Assembly: GCF_001012825.1 (NCBI RefSeq)
Contig: NZ_LCZJ02000037.1
Location: 79,637-143,636, forward strand
Direction: 5' to 3'
From: Paenibacillus etheri
Lineage (GTDB): Bacteria; Bacillota; Bacilli; Paenibacillales; Paenibacillaceae
Length of the DNA: 64,000 nucleotides
Of the stretch, positions 17,817 to 27,590 are shown in pieces. The position numbers and the translations under genes were made by a program. Under the pieces are notes generated by a model. The model searched no databases. It was given only the letters and a program-made list of their open reading frames with translations, and was not told the DNA's origin. Every line of letters begins with the position of its first letter. Positions within the stretch are counted from its first letter, which is position 1.

Positions 17817-18351
17817 CGGTAATGTATCCCTCCACAACAGGTTCACTTTGGGGTCCTCCGGAAGAATCCGCTCTGCTGACTTTGACCAACACTGGCAACA
17901 AATATGCTGCCATCTTCTGTTTCTCCGGATCACTAGAGTTTAAGCTTTGATTATGTAGATCACGCTGATATTCAATTTCTATTTGATAGTTTACCCCATT
18001 GATAGCAGGGTTTAAGACTTGGCTTAAGGTTTCTGTATCTTGTACAAGCACTATGTAATCATCGCATTTCGGAGATTCCGCTGTATCCTGTTTGCATTTC
18101 GATGCCTCTATCGCATCGTTGCCCTTCGTAATGAAATAATCCTTCATCTTCTCAAAATCCTGCTTCTCCACATAAAACAGCGCGTTCCGCGCCAGATTGA
18201 CCATAATCGTTTTGTTTTGATTCGATTTAGAGTAACTCATGGCGTTTGTAAAGTAAGACGTAAGTACCAGTGAAAATATCGATAAGATCACAATAGCGGC
18301 CAGCACCTCGATCAATGTAAATCCTTTTTCCTGCTTTAGGCCTGATTTCAT
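17800..18351 (-). CDS. Minor pseudopilin (PilV/GspI-like)
   Basis: A 183-residue protein with the leader [10 protein letters not shown], then [24 protein letters not shown]; Glu at +5 is present. The head contains a [11 protein letters not shown] stretch, likely a small disulphide loop, and a basic/acidic C-terminus. It is the first of three overlapping or closely spaced minor-pilin genes transcribed leftward. A GGGAGG site lies upstream, at a slightly long spacing. Confidence 0.85.
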   Translation of the reverse strand: MKSGLKQEKGFTLIEVLAAIVILSIFSLVLTSYFTNAMSYSKSNQNKTIMVNLARNALFYVEKQDFEKMKDYFITKGNDAIEASKCKQDTAESPKCDDYIVLVQDTETLSQVLNPAINGVNYQIEIEYQRDLHNQSLNSSDPEKQKMAAYLLPVLVKVSRADSSGGPQSEPVVEGYITDEKIR

Positions 18352-18539
18352 CCTACTTTTTGCCTCCCGCCTATGAGAATGCTTTCATATTTGCACGCTT
18401 TTTCCTTAATTTTCTACTTCCATTATATTCTCTCATATCCAGCTACAGCAATCCTCAAAGCCCTAATAATTCAGATATTTCTACAATATCTCTCACTTTT
18501 ACTCTATGCTATCATTTGGAAAGAGAGGGGATGGATAAA

Positions 18540-19328
18540 ATGGCTTTAATAGAGTGCAAATTTTATTCGGAAGTGCTAGGATTGAATACCTCAATGACTG
18601 TAATTTTGCCACAAAAAACAACCACACAAATCGGGATGAGCAACGTAACTAGAGGCGAACTTCACCCTACGCTGTATTTGCTGCACGGTTTGTCAGACGA
18701 TGATTCGATCTGGCTTCGCCGGACTTCCATAGAACGGTATGTAGCTGAGATGGGAATAGCTGTAGTAATGCCGAATGTGCATCGCAGTTTCTACACGGAT
18801 ATGGCGGTTGGCGGCCGTTATTGGACCTTTATTAGTGAAGAGTTGCCGATGCTTGCGCGCTCGTTCTTCCCGCTGTCAGATAAACGTGAGGATAACTTTG
18901 TAGCAGGGTTGTCGATGGGTGGTTACGGGGCAATTAAGCTGGGACTAGGTAAACCGGAATCTTTTGCAGCAGCAGCAAGTTTGTCGGGAGCACTTGATAT
19001 GGCGCATCGTTTTTTAAATGAGGAAGATCCTACCGTCAAAAGCAAAGAATATGAGATGATCTTCGGAACAGAAGATATCGCCGGAACGCCCGAAGACCTT
19101 CTATGGCTGCTTGAGGAAGTGAACCGCTCCACGGGACCGAAACCAGCGCTGTATCAATGCTGTGGCACAGAAGATTTCCTGTACACAGATAACTTGAAAT
19201 TCCGCGATGCATGCCGAGCAACCTCCCTTGATTTCACCTACGATGAAGGTCCTGGCAACCATGAATGGGGCTATTGGGATGCCAAAATCCGCGATATATT
19301 GGCTTGGCTGCCGTTGAGTAATAACTAG
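18540..19328 (+). CDS. Esterase of the EstA / S-formylglutathione hydrolase-like family
   Basis: A 262-residue cytoplasmic α/β-hydrolase. It has the oxyanion-side [23 protein letters not shown] motif (about 42-62), the nucleophile elbow GLSMGGYGA (about 122-130) and a C-terminal catalytic His in [11 protein letters not shown]. This is the tributyrin esterase / putative esterase family (PF00756). AGAGAGGGG at 18522-18530 fits ATG 18540; ATG 18531 is too close to it and the open frame to 18360 has no start signal. It reads divergently from the minor pilins and no functional link to them is evident. Confidence 0.85.
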   Translation: MALIECKFYSEVLGLNTSMTVILPQKTTTQIGMSNVTRGELHPTLYLLHGLSDDDSIWLRRTSIERYVAEMGIAVVMPNVHRSFYTDMAVGGRYWTFISEELPMLARSFFPLSDKREDNFVAGLSMGGYGAIKLGLGKPESFAAAASLSGALDMAHRFLNEEDPTVKSKEYEMIFGTEDIAGTPEDLLWLLEEVNRSTGPKPALYQCCGTEDFLYTDNLKFRDACRATSLDFTYDEGPGNHEWGYWDAKIRDILAWLPLSNN

Positions 19329-19395
19329 CTTCTTCTTATAGACAACAAAAAGGTGCAGCCATAAGCTACACCTTAATATCTGTTCTATGCAGATC

Positions 19396-19417
19396 GCCCT
19401 CTTCGGAGGGTTCTTTT
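19396..19417 (+). terminator. Terminator with UUCG tetraloop after the esterase gene
   Basis: CCCTC (19397-19401), loop TTCG, GAGGG (19406-19410), then TTCTTTT. It lies just before repeat R1 copy B. Confidence 0.75.
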
Positions 19418-19509
19418 AAAATAAAAGGATAAAGTATACGTTTCACACTACTTTATCCTTTTATTTCTCGCTTAATTGCTTACCGTCCTTATAAGGACGC
19501 CGAAGGCAT
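19414..19509 (-). repeat. Dispersed repeat R1, copy B
   Basis: Reverse-orientation copy of 2481-2574. Its core is a perfect 18-bp stem (19418-19435 with 19449-19466). Beside it are a GTCCTTATAAGGAC palindrome (19485-19498) and a GCC-gaa-GGC mini-hairpin that abuts the stop codon of the next gene. Compared with copy A, the long stem has changed on both arms in step (AAATATAAA/TTTATATTT against AAATAAAAGG/CCTTTTATTT). Here it can also act as a bidirectional terminator. Confidence 0.75.
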
Positions 19510-20346
19510 TTATGCTTGTTTGGTGATTTTTTTAAATAATCCTGTCTGTTCCGTAATCCCTTTTTCAGCAGCAAATCTCTCAATACTGGATGCACCAAAG
19601 AATCCATCTATACCTTCTGTCCGTTCAATTACATACGCCGCATCCTCTGGCTCAGCAATCGGTCCACCGTGGCAAATCACCATAATATCGGGATTTACTG
19701 CTTTCCCCGCTTTAATAATCGCTTCAATTCTTTCTACACAATCGTCCAATGTAAGAGCTGTCTTAGCTCCAATTGTACCTTTGGTAGTCAAGCCCATATG
19801 TGCCACCAAAATATCTGCGCCTGCTTCTGCCATAGCTTTAGCTTGCTCAGGATCAAATACGTAAGGAGTGGTGAGCATATCCAATTCATGCGCTGCTCTA
19901 ATCATATCTACTTCTAAACCATATCCCATCCCTGTCTCTTCCAGGTTCTGTCTGAATACACCATCGATCAAACCAACGGTTGGGAAGTTTTGCACACCAC
20001 TGAAACCTTGTTCCTTAAGTTGTTTCAAATAAACCTCCATCACTCTAAAAGGGTCCGTTCCACATACGCCTGCTAATACGGGAGTATTTTTCACAACAGG
20101 TAATACCTCAGAGCCCATTTCGACTACGATTTGGTTGGCATCACCATAAGATAATAACCCCGCGAGTGATCCACGACCTGCCATTCTGTATCTTCCTGAA
20201 TTATAAACAATCAGCATATCCGCTCCGCCAGCTTCACTGCTTTTTGCAGTAATCCCTGTACCAGCCCCAACACCTAAAAGAATCTTTCCATTTGCCACTT
20301 CTTCTCTAAACTTCGCCATGATTTCTGTTCTTGTATTTTTGTTCAT
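19510..20346 (-). CDS. PEP-hydrolase-like TIM-barrel protein
   Basis: A 278-residue protein starting at ATG 20346, which follows GGAGG by 8 bases (20364 would have no site). It belongs to the phosphoenolpyruvate-hydrolase family, a TIM-barrel related to PEP mutase/isocitrate lyase. Visible motifs are [65 protein letters not shown] and [13 protein letters not shown]. It overlaps the UPF0261 gene upstream by 41 bases. These two modules are fused in the plant Tm-1 protein and co-occur as neighbours in bacteria, so they probably act on one substrate, but the reaction is not known to me. Confidence 0.8.
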   Translation of the reverse strand: MNKNTRTEIMAKFREEVANGKILLGVGAGTGITAKSSEAGGADMLIVYNSGRYRMAGRGSLAGLLSYGDANQIVVEMGSEVLPVVKNTPVLAGVCGTDPFRVMEVYLKQLKEQGFSGVQNFPTVGLIDGVFRQNLEETGMGYGLEVDMIRAAHELDMLTTPYVFDPEQAKAMAEAGADILVAHMGLTTKGTIGAKTALTLDDCVERIEAIIKAGKAVNPDIMVICHGGPIAEPEDAAYVIERTEGIDGFFGASSIERFAAEKGITEQTGLFKKITKQA

Positions 20347-21595
20347 GTGTAACGCCTCCATCATTATTTAAATGTTCTGTGTTAGTGTTATTGCTCATGA
20401 GATCTATTAGCTTCTGCGCTGCTGCTTCTGCAAACTCTACATCATTAATGGCACAATCCATTTCGATAACCTCGACAACATTTCTGTTCACACCATTTCT
20501 CAAGGTATCAAATAACATTTGATCTTCCTCTACGCCATAAAAAGCTTCCCCTGCAACATCAATGCCGGATATCCCTTTAAGAGGCAACATTAATACCGTT
20601 TTCTCTTTGGCCATATTTAATTTCTCGACAAGCTTTTTGCCGATAGCTTCATTTTCTTCTACCGTTGTTCTCATCAAAGTAACTGTAGGGTTATGCTTAT
20701 AGAACTTATGTCCAGCAAATTTCTCGGGTACCGTATCATAAGGGCCAAAGTTGCACATATCAAGCGCGCCTACCGATACAACCTGTGGAATATGATGTTT
20801 TCCAGCAGCTTCTAACCGGTGAGGTCCAGCATTTAGCACGCCACCAATAATTTCGTCCGCCCATTCTGTTGTGGTCAGATCCAATACGCCTTCAATAAAA
20901 CCAGCCTCGATTAGCGCTTCCATGGACTGCCCACCTACACCTGTTGCATGGAATACAAGCACTTCATATCCTCTAGCTTCAAGATAATTACGGGCCGCTG
21001 TCACACAGGGGGTTGTTACCCCAAACATTGTTGTAGCTACTAATGGTTTTTTCTCTATCACTTGTTTATTCTCAAATTTAAGCATACCGGCGATGGCGAA
21101 GGCTGCATTGGTAAAAATCTTTGTTGAAATGGAGTTCAGTCCTGCAACATCTACTACAGATGGCATCATGACAATATCACTAGTGCCTACATATGGAGCA
21201 GTATTCCCTGAAGCTACGGTCGAAACCATCACTTTAGGTACACCAATAGGCAATGCCCGCATACCAGGGGTTACAAGTGAAGTCCCTCCAGTGCCCCCAA
21301 AGGAGATAATCCCATCAAATTTGCCTTGTTTATATAATTCAGGTACTAATTTTTCCATACCTTTGGCTAATAATTCTGTTGCTAGTGCTCTATCCTTCTT
21401 GGCAACGAGCTCATCTATACTTACACCCGCAGCTGCTGCTACTTCTCTGTTGGAGATATCCGGTGTAAAAGTGGGCTCAAATACACCCGTATGAATCGTA
21501 AACGTACCTAGCTCCAAGCTTTCCAGCAAATTTTTAATGTAGAGATATTCTTCACCCTTGGTGTCAAAAGTTCCGGCAATGGCAATCGTCTTCAT
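20306..21595 (-). CDS. Tm-1-like ATP-binding (UPF0261) family protein
   Basis: A 429-residue protein from ATG 21595 (GGGGAGG 8 bases upstream). It has the UPF0261 hallmarks: [19 protein letters not shown] start, [37 protein letters not shown] (about 105-143), [22 protein letters not shown], and [35 protein letters not shown]. Members are dimeric ATP-binding proteins; in tomato Tm-1 this domain binds a viral replicase, and the native bacterial role is unclear. Translationally coupled with the PEP-hydrolase-like gene and separated from the AraC-type gene upstream by a terminator. Confidence 0.85.
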   Translation of the reverse strand: MKTIAIAGTFDTKGEEYLYIKNLLESLELGTFTIHTGVFEPTFTPDISNREVAAAAGVSIDELVAKKDRALATELLAKGMEKLVPELYKQGKFDGIISFGGTGGTSLVTPGMRALPIGVPKVMVSTVASGNTAPYVGTSDIVMMPSVVDVAGLNSISTKIFTNAAFAIAGMLKFENKQVIEKKPLVATTMFGVTTPCVTAARNYLEARGYEVLVFHATGVGGQSMEALIEAGFIEGVLDLTTTEWADEIIGGVLNAGPHRLEAAGKHHIPQVVSVGALDMCNFGPYDTVPEKFAGHKFYKHNPTVTLMRTTVEENEAIGKKLVEKLNMAKEKTVLMLPLKGISGIDVAGEAFYGVEEDQMLFDTLRNGVNRNVVEVIEMDCAINDVEFAEAAAQKLIDLMSNNTNTEHLNNDGGVTHEQKYKNRNHGEV

Positions 21596-21625
21596 TTCTT
21601 CAACCTCCCCTTCAGATATCTGCAA

Positions 21626-21662
21626 CAAAAAAGCATGATCAACTTATGAGTTAATCATACTT
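21626..21662 (-). terminator. Terminator between the AraC-type regulator and the UPF0261 operon
   Basis: On the minus strand AAGTATGATTAACT pairs with AGTTGATCATGCTT (arms at 21649-21662 and 21631-21644, one internal mismatch region), followed by TTTTTTG. It implies that the downstream pair has its own promoter or is attenuated. Confidence 0.65.
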
Positions 21663-21694
21663 CTTTGATTTATGGATGAAAACGCTTTTATGTC

Positions 21695-22894
21695 TTATGT
21701 TTTTGTGTTTATGTTAGATTTATATTGTTTAGGAGAATACCCTTTATACTTCTTAAACATTTTGCTAAACTGCGCATAATCCTGGTATCCAACTAATGGC
21801 GCTAGCTCAGATAACTGGATATGGTCTCTATGTAATATTTCCGCTGCCTTATCCATCCGAAATTGCACGAGATACGTTTGGAAGCTGCAGCCTACTTTTT
21901 TGGTAAACAAGCTACTTAAGTAACTTCGGGATACATGGGCCACCTTAGCTAAATCTGCAAACAAAATCTCATTCATATAATTTTGAGCTACGTATACTTT
22001 TACAAATTCAACATAATCATAGTGCTTGGTGATACCGTCTAACATTTTGACCATAAAATCATCTTCATCCAGCGTCCCCGACACTTTAAAGGCTTTGGTT
22101 ATATTCGTAATCGACTTCTCCGATGGAATTCTTTCAAAAGCAGAGCCCCCGATATACCCCATCAAGTTTTGATTATTACTGTACATATACTGCACATCAA
22201 TTGGCGTTTTCACAGGACCCCCATAAACCAATTTAATTAAATCAGGCTTTAGCGCATTGCATGTATTAAAAATCTTGTCCGCCTTAGCCTTGGCAGCTTC
22301 CAGAGAGAATACCTTTTTGGCTCCTAATAATCCCCCTTCGGTTAAGCCTAAATGTACACAAATAATATCCGCTCCAGCCTCGATCATCTGAACTGCTTGG
22401 GTTTCATCAAATACGAAGGCTATGGTAAACAAACCTTTTTCATGGGCAATTCTTATAGCTTCTACTTCAAGTAGATAACCATTCCCTTCTTCTTCAAGCG
22501 CTTCACCAAATTGACCATCTATTAATCCAACCGTGGGGTAATTATTGATCCCGGAAAATCCCTTATTCTTTATCTCACTAATGTAGGTTTCCATATCTTT
22601 TGTCGGATCAGTTGCATTGAGTCCAAAAATAATAGGAATATCCCTTACCAAAGGTATGATCTCTCTAGATGCAAAGTCCATTACCATATCATTACTATTG
22701 CAAAATGGCAAAATCCCAGCGAGAGAGCTCCTCCCCATCTGCCGGAATTTACCCGAGTTTAACATCAGAAGAAAGTCTGCTCCACCCTGCTTCGCATACT
22801 TTGCCGTTATTCCCGCACCTGTGGCTACTCCAATAATATGATTGCCCACATTTAATTCCGATCTAAGCTCATTTAGGATTTGCTCTCTGTTCAT
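21695..22894 (-). CDS. Transcription regulator: PEP-hydrolase-like sensor fused to an AraC DNA-binding domain
   Basis: 399 residues from ATG 22894 (GGAGGG 9 bases upstream; the longer frame to 22942 has no site). Residues ~1-275 align by eye along their length with the PEP-hydrolase-like product at 19510: [82 protein letters not shown]. Residues ~300-399 hold two AraC-type helix-turn-helices (LADLAKVAHVSRSYLSSLFTKKVGCSFQTYL; LSELAPLVGYQDYAQFSKMFKKYKGYSPKQY). It sits directly upstream of the operon holding its enzyme paralogue, so it is likely a sensor of that enzyme's substrate or product. Confidence 0.88.
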   Translation of the reverse strand: MNREQILNELRSELNVGNHIIGVATGAGITAKYAKQGGADFLLMLNSGKFRQMGRSSLAGILPFCNSNDMVMDFASREIIPLVRDIPIIFGLNATDPTKDMETYISEIKNKGFSGINNYPTVGLIDGQFGEALEEEGNGYLLEVEAIRIAHEKGLFTIAFVFDETQAVQMIEAGADIICVHLGLTEGGLLGAKKVFSLEAAKAKADKIFNTCNALKPDLIKLVYGGPVKTPIDVQYMYSNNQNLMGYIGGSAFERIPSEKSITNITKAFKVSGTLDEDDFMVKMLDGITKHYDYVEFVKVYVAQNYMNEILFADLAKVAHVSRSYLSSLFTKKVGCSFQTYLVQFRMDKAAEILHRDHIQLSELAPLVGYQDYAQFSKMFKKYKGYSPKQYKSNINTKT

Positions 22895-23505
22895 ACTTAC
22901 GAACCCTCCTATCCCTAATCTAAGGATAACCGTAAAGAACACTGCGAATCCAGTTGTGTGTAATTAGAGCCGCCCATTTAGATAAAAAAAACAGTAGCTC
23001 TAAACCTGATATTGCCCCTGTTTTTGATGAATAAAGTCTCTCAGGCCCGCAACTCGCTCAAAAAGGCTTAAATGTTCAAATAGATCCATCTGAGTCTGCT
23101 TACAGTTTAGTAAGTGGTTTGTACCGTTACTTTTCCCTCTGAACACCAAAATGCTTAGTGGTCTTGCGCATTTTTGTTGGTCGTTGTATTTTGTGCAACA
23201 GAACTTCTTAAAATCGTGCTGAGTTGTAGTTCTGTTGTAGTTTGTACAATCAATCTATGAAAAATGACCATTTATAGCACATTTCTGGTAATTTGATTGC
23301 ACAAAGTGCATTAGACGATTTTTTATGGAGCGAAAAGGGCGTTTTCCATTGTACAAACTGCAATGTATCGTAATGTTCCGGCTCCAGATCCGTAGTTTCC
23401 TCATCATCAAACGCCACCCGTAATTGAACGTACAAGCCAGATTCATCTACCTTTTTTTCATCGGAGTTATCCACTTATTATTGTAATGTTTAACTTCCTA
23501 TACAA
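22895..23505. other. Long spacer without a supported gene
   Basis: About 610 bases. A GTG-initiated 74-codon frame on the minus strand (23250-23474) has no ribosome-binding site and no recognisable family; its sequence overlaps a degenerate repeat, so it is not called a gene. The half near 22.95-23.15 kb shows nothing clear. It could contain decayed coding sequence. Confidence 0.4.
23175..23370 (+). repeat. Degenerate short repeat with GTTGTA-TTTGTACAA units
   Basis: Related 16-mers at 23183 (GTTGTATTTTGTGCAA), 23234 (GTTGTAGTTTGTACAA) and, more diverged, 23289, spaced 51-55 bases. An inverted copy lies at about 23349-23366 (TTGTACAAACTGCAATG). Probably an old, decayed repeat. Confidence 0.45.
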
Positions 23506-23550
23506 TAAAAAAATCCCGCCTGCCACCTATTAAGGTTTGAGGCGAGATTT
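23506..23550 (-). terminator. Terminator of the arginine gene cluster
   Basis: On the minus strand AAATCTCGCCT (23540-23550) pairs with AGGCGGGATTT (23511-23521), an inner ACCTTAATAGGT palindrome extends it, and T residues follow. It lies just after argH. Confidence 0.8.
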
Positions 23551-23564
23551 GATATTTATACGGC

Positions 23565-24980
23565 TTACAATATAGCGTCGCCGTGTTTTACAACCCATTC
23601 ATTAGCTTCGTGTAGTGCCTGCTCCGCGCGTTCAATCGCAGCCTTCACCTGAACAGTAGCTGTGCCACCATAAACGTTACGAGCGTTAACTACAGCTTCC
23701 GGTTGAAGAACAGCATAGATATTCTCGTCAAACAGCGGTGAGAATTGCTTGAACTCTTCCAGTGTCAGATCTAACAGGAACTTGCCTTCGTTGATGCAAT
23801 AGAGCACTGTTTTTCCGATTACTTCATGTGCTTGGCGGAAAGGAAGACCTTTGCCTACCAAGAAGTCGGCGATGTCAGTAGCATTCGAGAAATCCGTGTT
23901 TACGGCTTCACGCATACGTCCCTTGTTCACCTTCATGGTGGAGATCATCGGCGCGAACAATTGCAGTGCACCAGTCAGCGTAGTAACGGTATCGAACATG
24001 CCTTCTTTGTCTTCCTGCATATCCTTGTTGTACGCCAGTGGCAGTGATTTGAGCACCGTCAGCAAGCCAATCAGGTTGCCGTATACGCGGCCTGTTTTGC
24101 CCCGTACCAGTTCGGGTACATCCGGGTTCTTCTTCTGCGGCATAATGCTGCTACCTGTGCAGAAAGCATCATCCAGCTCCACGAAACTAAACTCTGTGCT
24201 GCTCCACAGTACCAATTCCTCACTGAGTCTGGACAGATGTGTCATCACAAGCGCTGCATTTGCCAGGAACTCAACGATGAAATCACGATCGCTGACAGCA
24301 TCTAGACTGTTCTCGTACACACTATCAAAGCCCAATTGCTCCGCTACAAAATGGCGGTCAATCGGGAAGGTCGTTCCCGCAAGCGCTCCTGCTCCGAGTG
24401 GCAACACATTGATCCGCTTGTAGCTGTCCGTCAAACGCTCCGCATCGCGGCGGAACATGGAGACATAAGCCAACAAGTGGTGAGCAAACAGGATCGGCTG
24501 TGCCCGCTGCAAATGCGTATAGCCAGGGATGATGGTCTCCACGTTGTCTTTTGCTTGTTCGATCAAAGCTTCCTGCAATTCATGCAGCAAGCTAACTAGC
24601 TCAACTACACGGCCCCGTAAGTAAAGGTGCATGTCCGTTGCCACTTGATCGTTACGACTACGTCCTGTGTGCAGTTTACCACCGACTGGGCCAATTTCCT
24701 CGATCAGATGTTTTTCAATATTCATATGGATGTCTTCATCCGCTACGGAGAAAACAACCTCTCCAGCGTTAACCTTATCCAATACTTTGTTCAGACCTTG
24801 CTTAATCGTCTCCACATCTTCTTGTGGAAGAATTCCGCATTTGCCCAGCATTGTGACATGCGCCAGACTGCCTTGCACATCTTCTTTGGCCAAAGCCTTA
24901 TCAAATCCAATGGAAGCTGTATATTCCTCCACCAGCTTGTTTGTTCCTTTAGTAAACCGTCCGCCCCAAAGCTTGCTCAC
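23565..24980 (-). CDS. argH: Argininosuccinate lyase
   Basis: A 471-residue protein, normal for the family. It cleaves argininosuccinate to arginine and fumarate, the last step of arginine synthesis. Signature [12 protein letters not shown] (about 279-290) of the fumarase/aspartase superfamily, the catalytic His region [12 protein letters not shown] (about 107-118) and HTHLQRAQP-like [11 protein letters not shown] are present. The start is GTG 24980, preceded by AGGAGG. It lies 94 bases downstream of argG; that gap holds a GC-rich hairpin (GGCCG...CGGCC near 25010-25040). Confidence 0.97.
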   Translation of the reverse strand: MSKLWGGRFTKGTNKLVEEYTASIGFDKALAKEDVQGSLAHVTMLGKCGILPQEDVETIKQGLNKVLDKVNAGEVVFSVADEDIHMNIEKHLIEEIGPVGGKLHTGRSRNDQVATDMHLYLRGRVVELVSLLHELQEALIEQAKDNVETIIPGYTHLQRAQPILFAHHLLAYVSMFRRDAERLTDSYKRINVLPLGAGALAGTTFPIDRHFVAEQLGFDSVYENSLDAVSDRDFIVEFLANAALVMTHLSRLSEELVLWSSTEFSFVELDDAFCTGSSIMPQKKNPDVPELVRGKTGRVYGNLIGLLTVLKSLPLAYNKDMQEDKEGMFDTVTTLTGALQLFAPMISTMKVNKGRMREAVNTDFSNATDIADFLVGKGLPFRQAHEVIGKTVLYCINEGKFLLDLTLEEFKQFSPLFDENIYAVLQPEAVVNARNVYGGTATVQVKAAIERAEQALHEANEWVVKHGDAIL

Positions 24981-25074
24981 TTGTAGTTTCCTCCTCTTGG
25001 ACGCCAGAGGGCCGCTCCTATCCTGACGGGAGGAACGGCCTTCGGGGTTGCCCGTTTAAGTTTATGTTATCGTT

Positions 25075-26310
25075 CTATTTCGAAGCTCCATTTACACCTG
25101 TAGAAACTTTAAGGCGCAATGCGTTCAAGTGGATAAAACCAGTTGCATCCCCTTGATCATAAGCTTGTGTAGGATCAGCTTCCATCGTTGCAATTTCGGG
25201 ATTGTACAGGCTAACCGGGCTCTTCACTCCAGCGCCGATGATGTTGCCTTTGTACAGTTTAAGACGAACAGTCCCCGTTACATTTTGCTGGCTCTGTGTT
25301 ACAAGAGCTTGCAGTGCAATACGCTCTGGTGCGAACCAGAAACCGTTATACACCAAAGTACTGTAACGAGTGATCAGGCTGTCGCGCAGGTTCATCACTT
25401 CACGGTCCATTGTGATGGACTCCATTTTGCGATGAGCGACGAACAGGATTGTTCCACCTGGAGTCTCATACACACCACGGCTCTTCATGCCGACAAAACG
25501 GTTCTCAACCATATCCACCCGTCCGATACCGTGTTTACCGCCTAGCTCATTCAGTTTCTCCATCACTTGAAGTGGTGATAAGGACTCACCATTAAGGGCT
25601 ACGCAGTCTCCCTTAACAAAATCGAGTTCCAAATATTCCGCTTCATCCGGAGCATCCTCAGGAGCGTTGCTCAGCAGGAACATTCCTTTGTTCTCTGGTG
25701 CACTTGGATCGAACCAAGGATCTTCCAATACGCCGCTCTCATAGCTGATGTGCAGCAGGTTACGGTCCATCGAATACGGCTTCGCCGCAGATGCTTGTAC
25801 CGGAATATCATTAGCTTCAGCATAAGCGATCATTTCCGCACGACCTGGGAATTGATTGCGGAACTCTTCTAAACGCCAAGGTGCGATCACCTTAATGTTT
25901 GGTGCCAGAGCAGCTACGCCTAGCTCGAAACGCACTTGGTCATTCCCTTTACCTGTTGCGCCGTGCGCGATCGCCGTTGCGCCTTCAGCGATGGCGATAT
26001 CCACCATGCGCTTAGCGATCAGCGGACGAGCAATACTAGTTCCAAGCAAATATTGGCCTTCGTAAAGCGCGCCGGATTGGAACATTGGGTAGATGAAATC
26101 GCTAGCGAATTCATCGCGAAGGTCGTCGATGTATACTTTCGATGCGCCGGTTGCTAGTGCTTTTTCCTCCAAACCGTCGAGCTCTTCCTTTTGGCCGATA
26201 TCGGCAGTGAAGGCAATGATCTCAGCGTCATAAGTTTCTTTAAGCCATTTCAAAATAACGGATGTATCTAGTCCGCCGGAATAGGCGAGTACAATTTTTT
26301 CTTTAGCCAT
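25075..26310 (-). CDS. argG: Argininosuccinate synthase
   Basis: A 411-residue protein that ligates citrulline and aspartate with ATP. The N-terminal PP-loop [15 protein letters not shown] (about 9-23), the [13 protein letters not shown] segment (about 118-130) and the C-terminal YNPEIATME are typical. A good AAAGGAAG site lies 10 bases before ATG 26310. It is separated from argF by 311 bases containing repeat R2 copy 1, so it may have its own promoter or leader. No T-box or ARG-box was identified there. Confidence 0.97.
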   Translation of the reverse strand: MAKEKIVLAYSGGLDTSVILKWLKETYDAEIIAFTADIGQKEELDGLEEKALATGASKVYIDDLRDEFASDFIYPMFQSGALYEGQYLLGTSIARPLIAKRMVDIAIAEGATAIAHGATGKGNDQVRFELGVAALAPNIKVIAPWRLEEFRNQFPGRAEMIAYAEANDIPVQASAAKPYSMDRNLLHISYESGVLEDPWFDPSAPENKGMFLLSNAPEDAPDEAEYLELDFVKGDCVALNGESLSPLQVMEKLNELGGKHGIGRVDMVENRFVGMKSRGVYETPGGTILFVAHRKMESITMDREVMNLRDSLITRYSTLVYNGFWFAPERIALQALVTQSQQNVTGTVRLKLYKGNIIGAGVKSPVSLYNPEIATMEADPTQAYDQGDATGFIHLNALRLKVSTGVNGASK

Positions 26311-26370
26311 GGTGTCGCAACTTCCTTTCGTGTGGGGGGTATAAGATTCGCTAAAATGCGCTTATAGAAC

Positions 26371-26532
26371 TCCGGTGATAAGGCGCAACTACGTGAAATG
26401 TTTGGACTTCCGGTCGCTGTTATAATCAGATTTCTATGATTGTAGTCTACCTTCGCAGATGAAATCTGATTATAAAGGCGAACGCTAACGCTCCTACAGT
26501 TCCAAACTTTCACTTCGTTGCTCGGCACCGGA
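26371..26532 (+). repeat. Dispersed palindromic element R2, copy 1
   Basis: A 162-bp imperfect palindrome between argF and argG. Outer pairs: TCCGGTG (26371-26377) with CACCGGA (26526-26532), GTGAAA with TTTCAC, TTTGGA with TCCAAA. Inner stem: ATAATCAGATTTC (26422-26434) with GAAATCTGATTAT (26461-26473), a perfect 13 bp. Conserved with copy 2: TTGGACTTCCG-TCGCTGTT on the left, AAAGGCGAAC and AGTTCCAAAC on the right. Confidence 0.75.
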
Positions 26533-26621
26533 ATTCCAACGCTACTTATTAAGTTCATCTTATATAGTATTTTATATAATCTTAGACCAATATAGTTCCA
26601 ATCCTAATTTTCTATGATTCC

Positions 26622-27590
26622 TTATCCCATTAGGGCAGCCATTAAAGCTTTTTGCGCATGCAGACGGTTCTCCGCCTGATCAAAGATGACCGAGTTAGGG
26701 CCGTCAATCACGCTTGTACTGACCTCTTCTTCACGGTGAGCTGGCAGGCAGTGCAGGAAGAGATAATTGTTCTTCGCGCCTTTTACAAGCTCATCATTGA
26801 CCTGATAGTCCTTGAATGCCGCTTCACGCGCCTTTTGCTCCTCTTCGAAGCCCATGCTAGCCCAAACATCGGTGTAGATGACGTCGGCGTTTTGCACAGC
26901 TTCTTGTGGGCTGTAAGTGACCACAATCTTCGCTCCGGTTTCTTTAGCGATCTCACGGGCTTCTGCTACAACCGCTGCATCCGGCTCATAACCCTCCGGT
27001 CCAGCGATAGATACGTCCACGCCAAGCTTAGCCCCGCCAATCATTAAGGAATGAGCCATATTGTTGCCATCGCCGATGTAAGCCAGCTTCAGACCTTTAA
27101 GCTTCCCTTTGTGCTCATAAATGGTCTGGTAATCCGCCAGCACTTGGCAAGGATGCGCCAGGTCGCTCAGACCGTTGATTACTGGAATAGAAGCATAACG
27201 AGCTAGGTCCTCTACTTTGTCATGGCCGAAGGTACGGATCATAATTCCGTCGAGGTAACGAGACATTACTTGTGCTGTATCTCCAACCGTTTCACCGCGT
27301 CCAAGCTGGATATCATTTTTACTCAAGAAAAGGGCATGCCCTCCCAGCTGATACATTCCAACTTCAAATGACACGCGCGTACGCGTAGAGGATTTTTCAA
27401 AAATAAGACCAATCGTCTTCCCCTTCAGCGGCTGGAATTCTTCGCCATTCTTCTGCTTCTTCTTCAGCTCAATCGCCGAATCAATCAGATACGTGATTTC
27501 TTCCGGGCTGTAATCGTTCAGCTCCAGTAAATCACGGCCTTTCAGTTGCTTCGCAATGGTGTGCTTGTTACTCTGTACGCCCTGACTCAT
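26622..27590 (-). CDS. argF: Ornithine carbamoyltransferase
   Basis: A 322-residue protein converting ornithine and carbamoyl phosphate to citrulline. Carbamoyl-phosphate site SSTRTRVSFE (about 66-75), HPCQVLAD (about 145-152) and the ornithine-loop HCLPAHR are all present. ATG 27590 overlaps the argD stop codon (ATGA), and GGGGAGG lies upstream. It is in the argCJBDF block; no carbamoyl-phosphate synthase genes are in this window. Confidence 0.97.
   Translation of the reverse strand: MSQGVQSNKHTIAKQLKGRDLLELNDYSPEEITYLIDSAIELKKKQKNGEEFQPLKGKTIGLIFEKSSTRTRVSFEVGMYQLGGHALFLSKNDIQLGRGETVGDTAQVMSRYLDGIMIRTFGHDKVEDLARYASIPVINGLSDLAHPCQVLADYQTIYEHKGKLKGLKLAYIGDGNNMAHSLMIGGAKLGVDVSIAGPEGYEPDAAVVAEAREIAKETGAKIVVTYSPQEAVQNADVIYTDVWASMGFEEEQKAREAAFKDYQVNDELVKGAKNNYLFLHCLPAHREEEVSTSVIDGPNSVIFDQAENRLHAQKALMAALMG

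Noticed and set aside
17816-17933. Longer N-terminus for the PilW-like pseudopilin
   Set aside because: It would place ~39 residues before the class III leader and overlaps pilV; ATG 17816 has the site.
23250-23474. 74-codon GTG-initiated minus-strand frame
   Set aside because: No Shine-Dalgarno, no family, and it overlaps a degenerate repeat; recorded as spacer only.
24667-25026. 119-codon frames antisense to argH
   Set aside because: Shadows of a strongly conserved gene; low-complexity Ser/Arg-rich translation.
26311-26621. T-box or arginine riboswitch in front of argG
   Set aside because: No GGGTGG-type T-box core; the structure present is the R2 element, which also occurs in front of unrelated secA/prfB.
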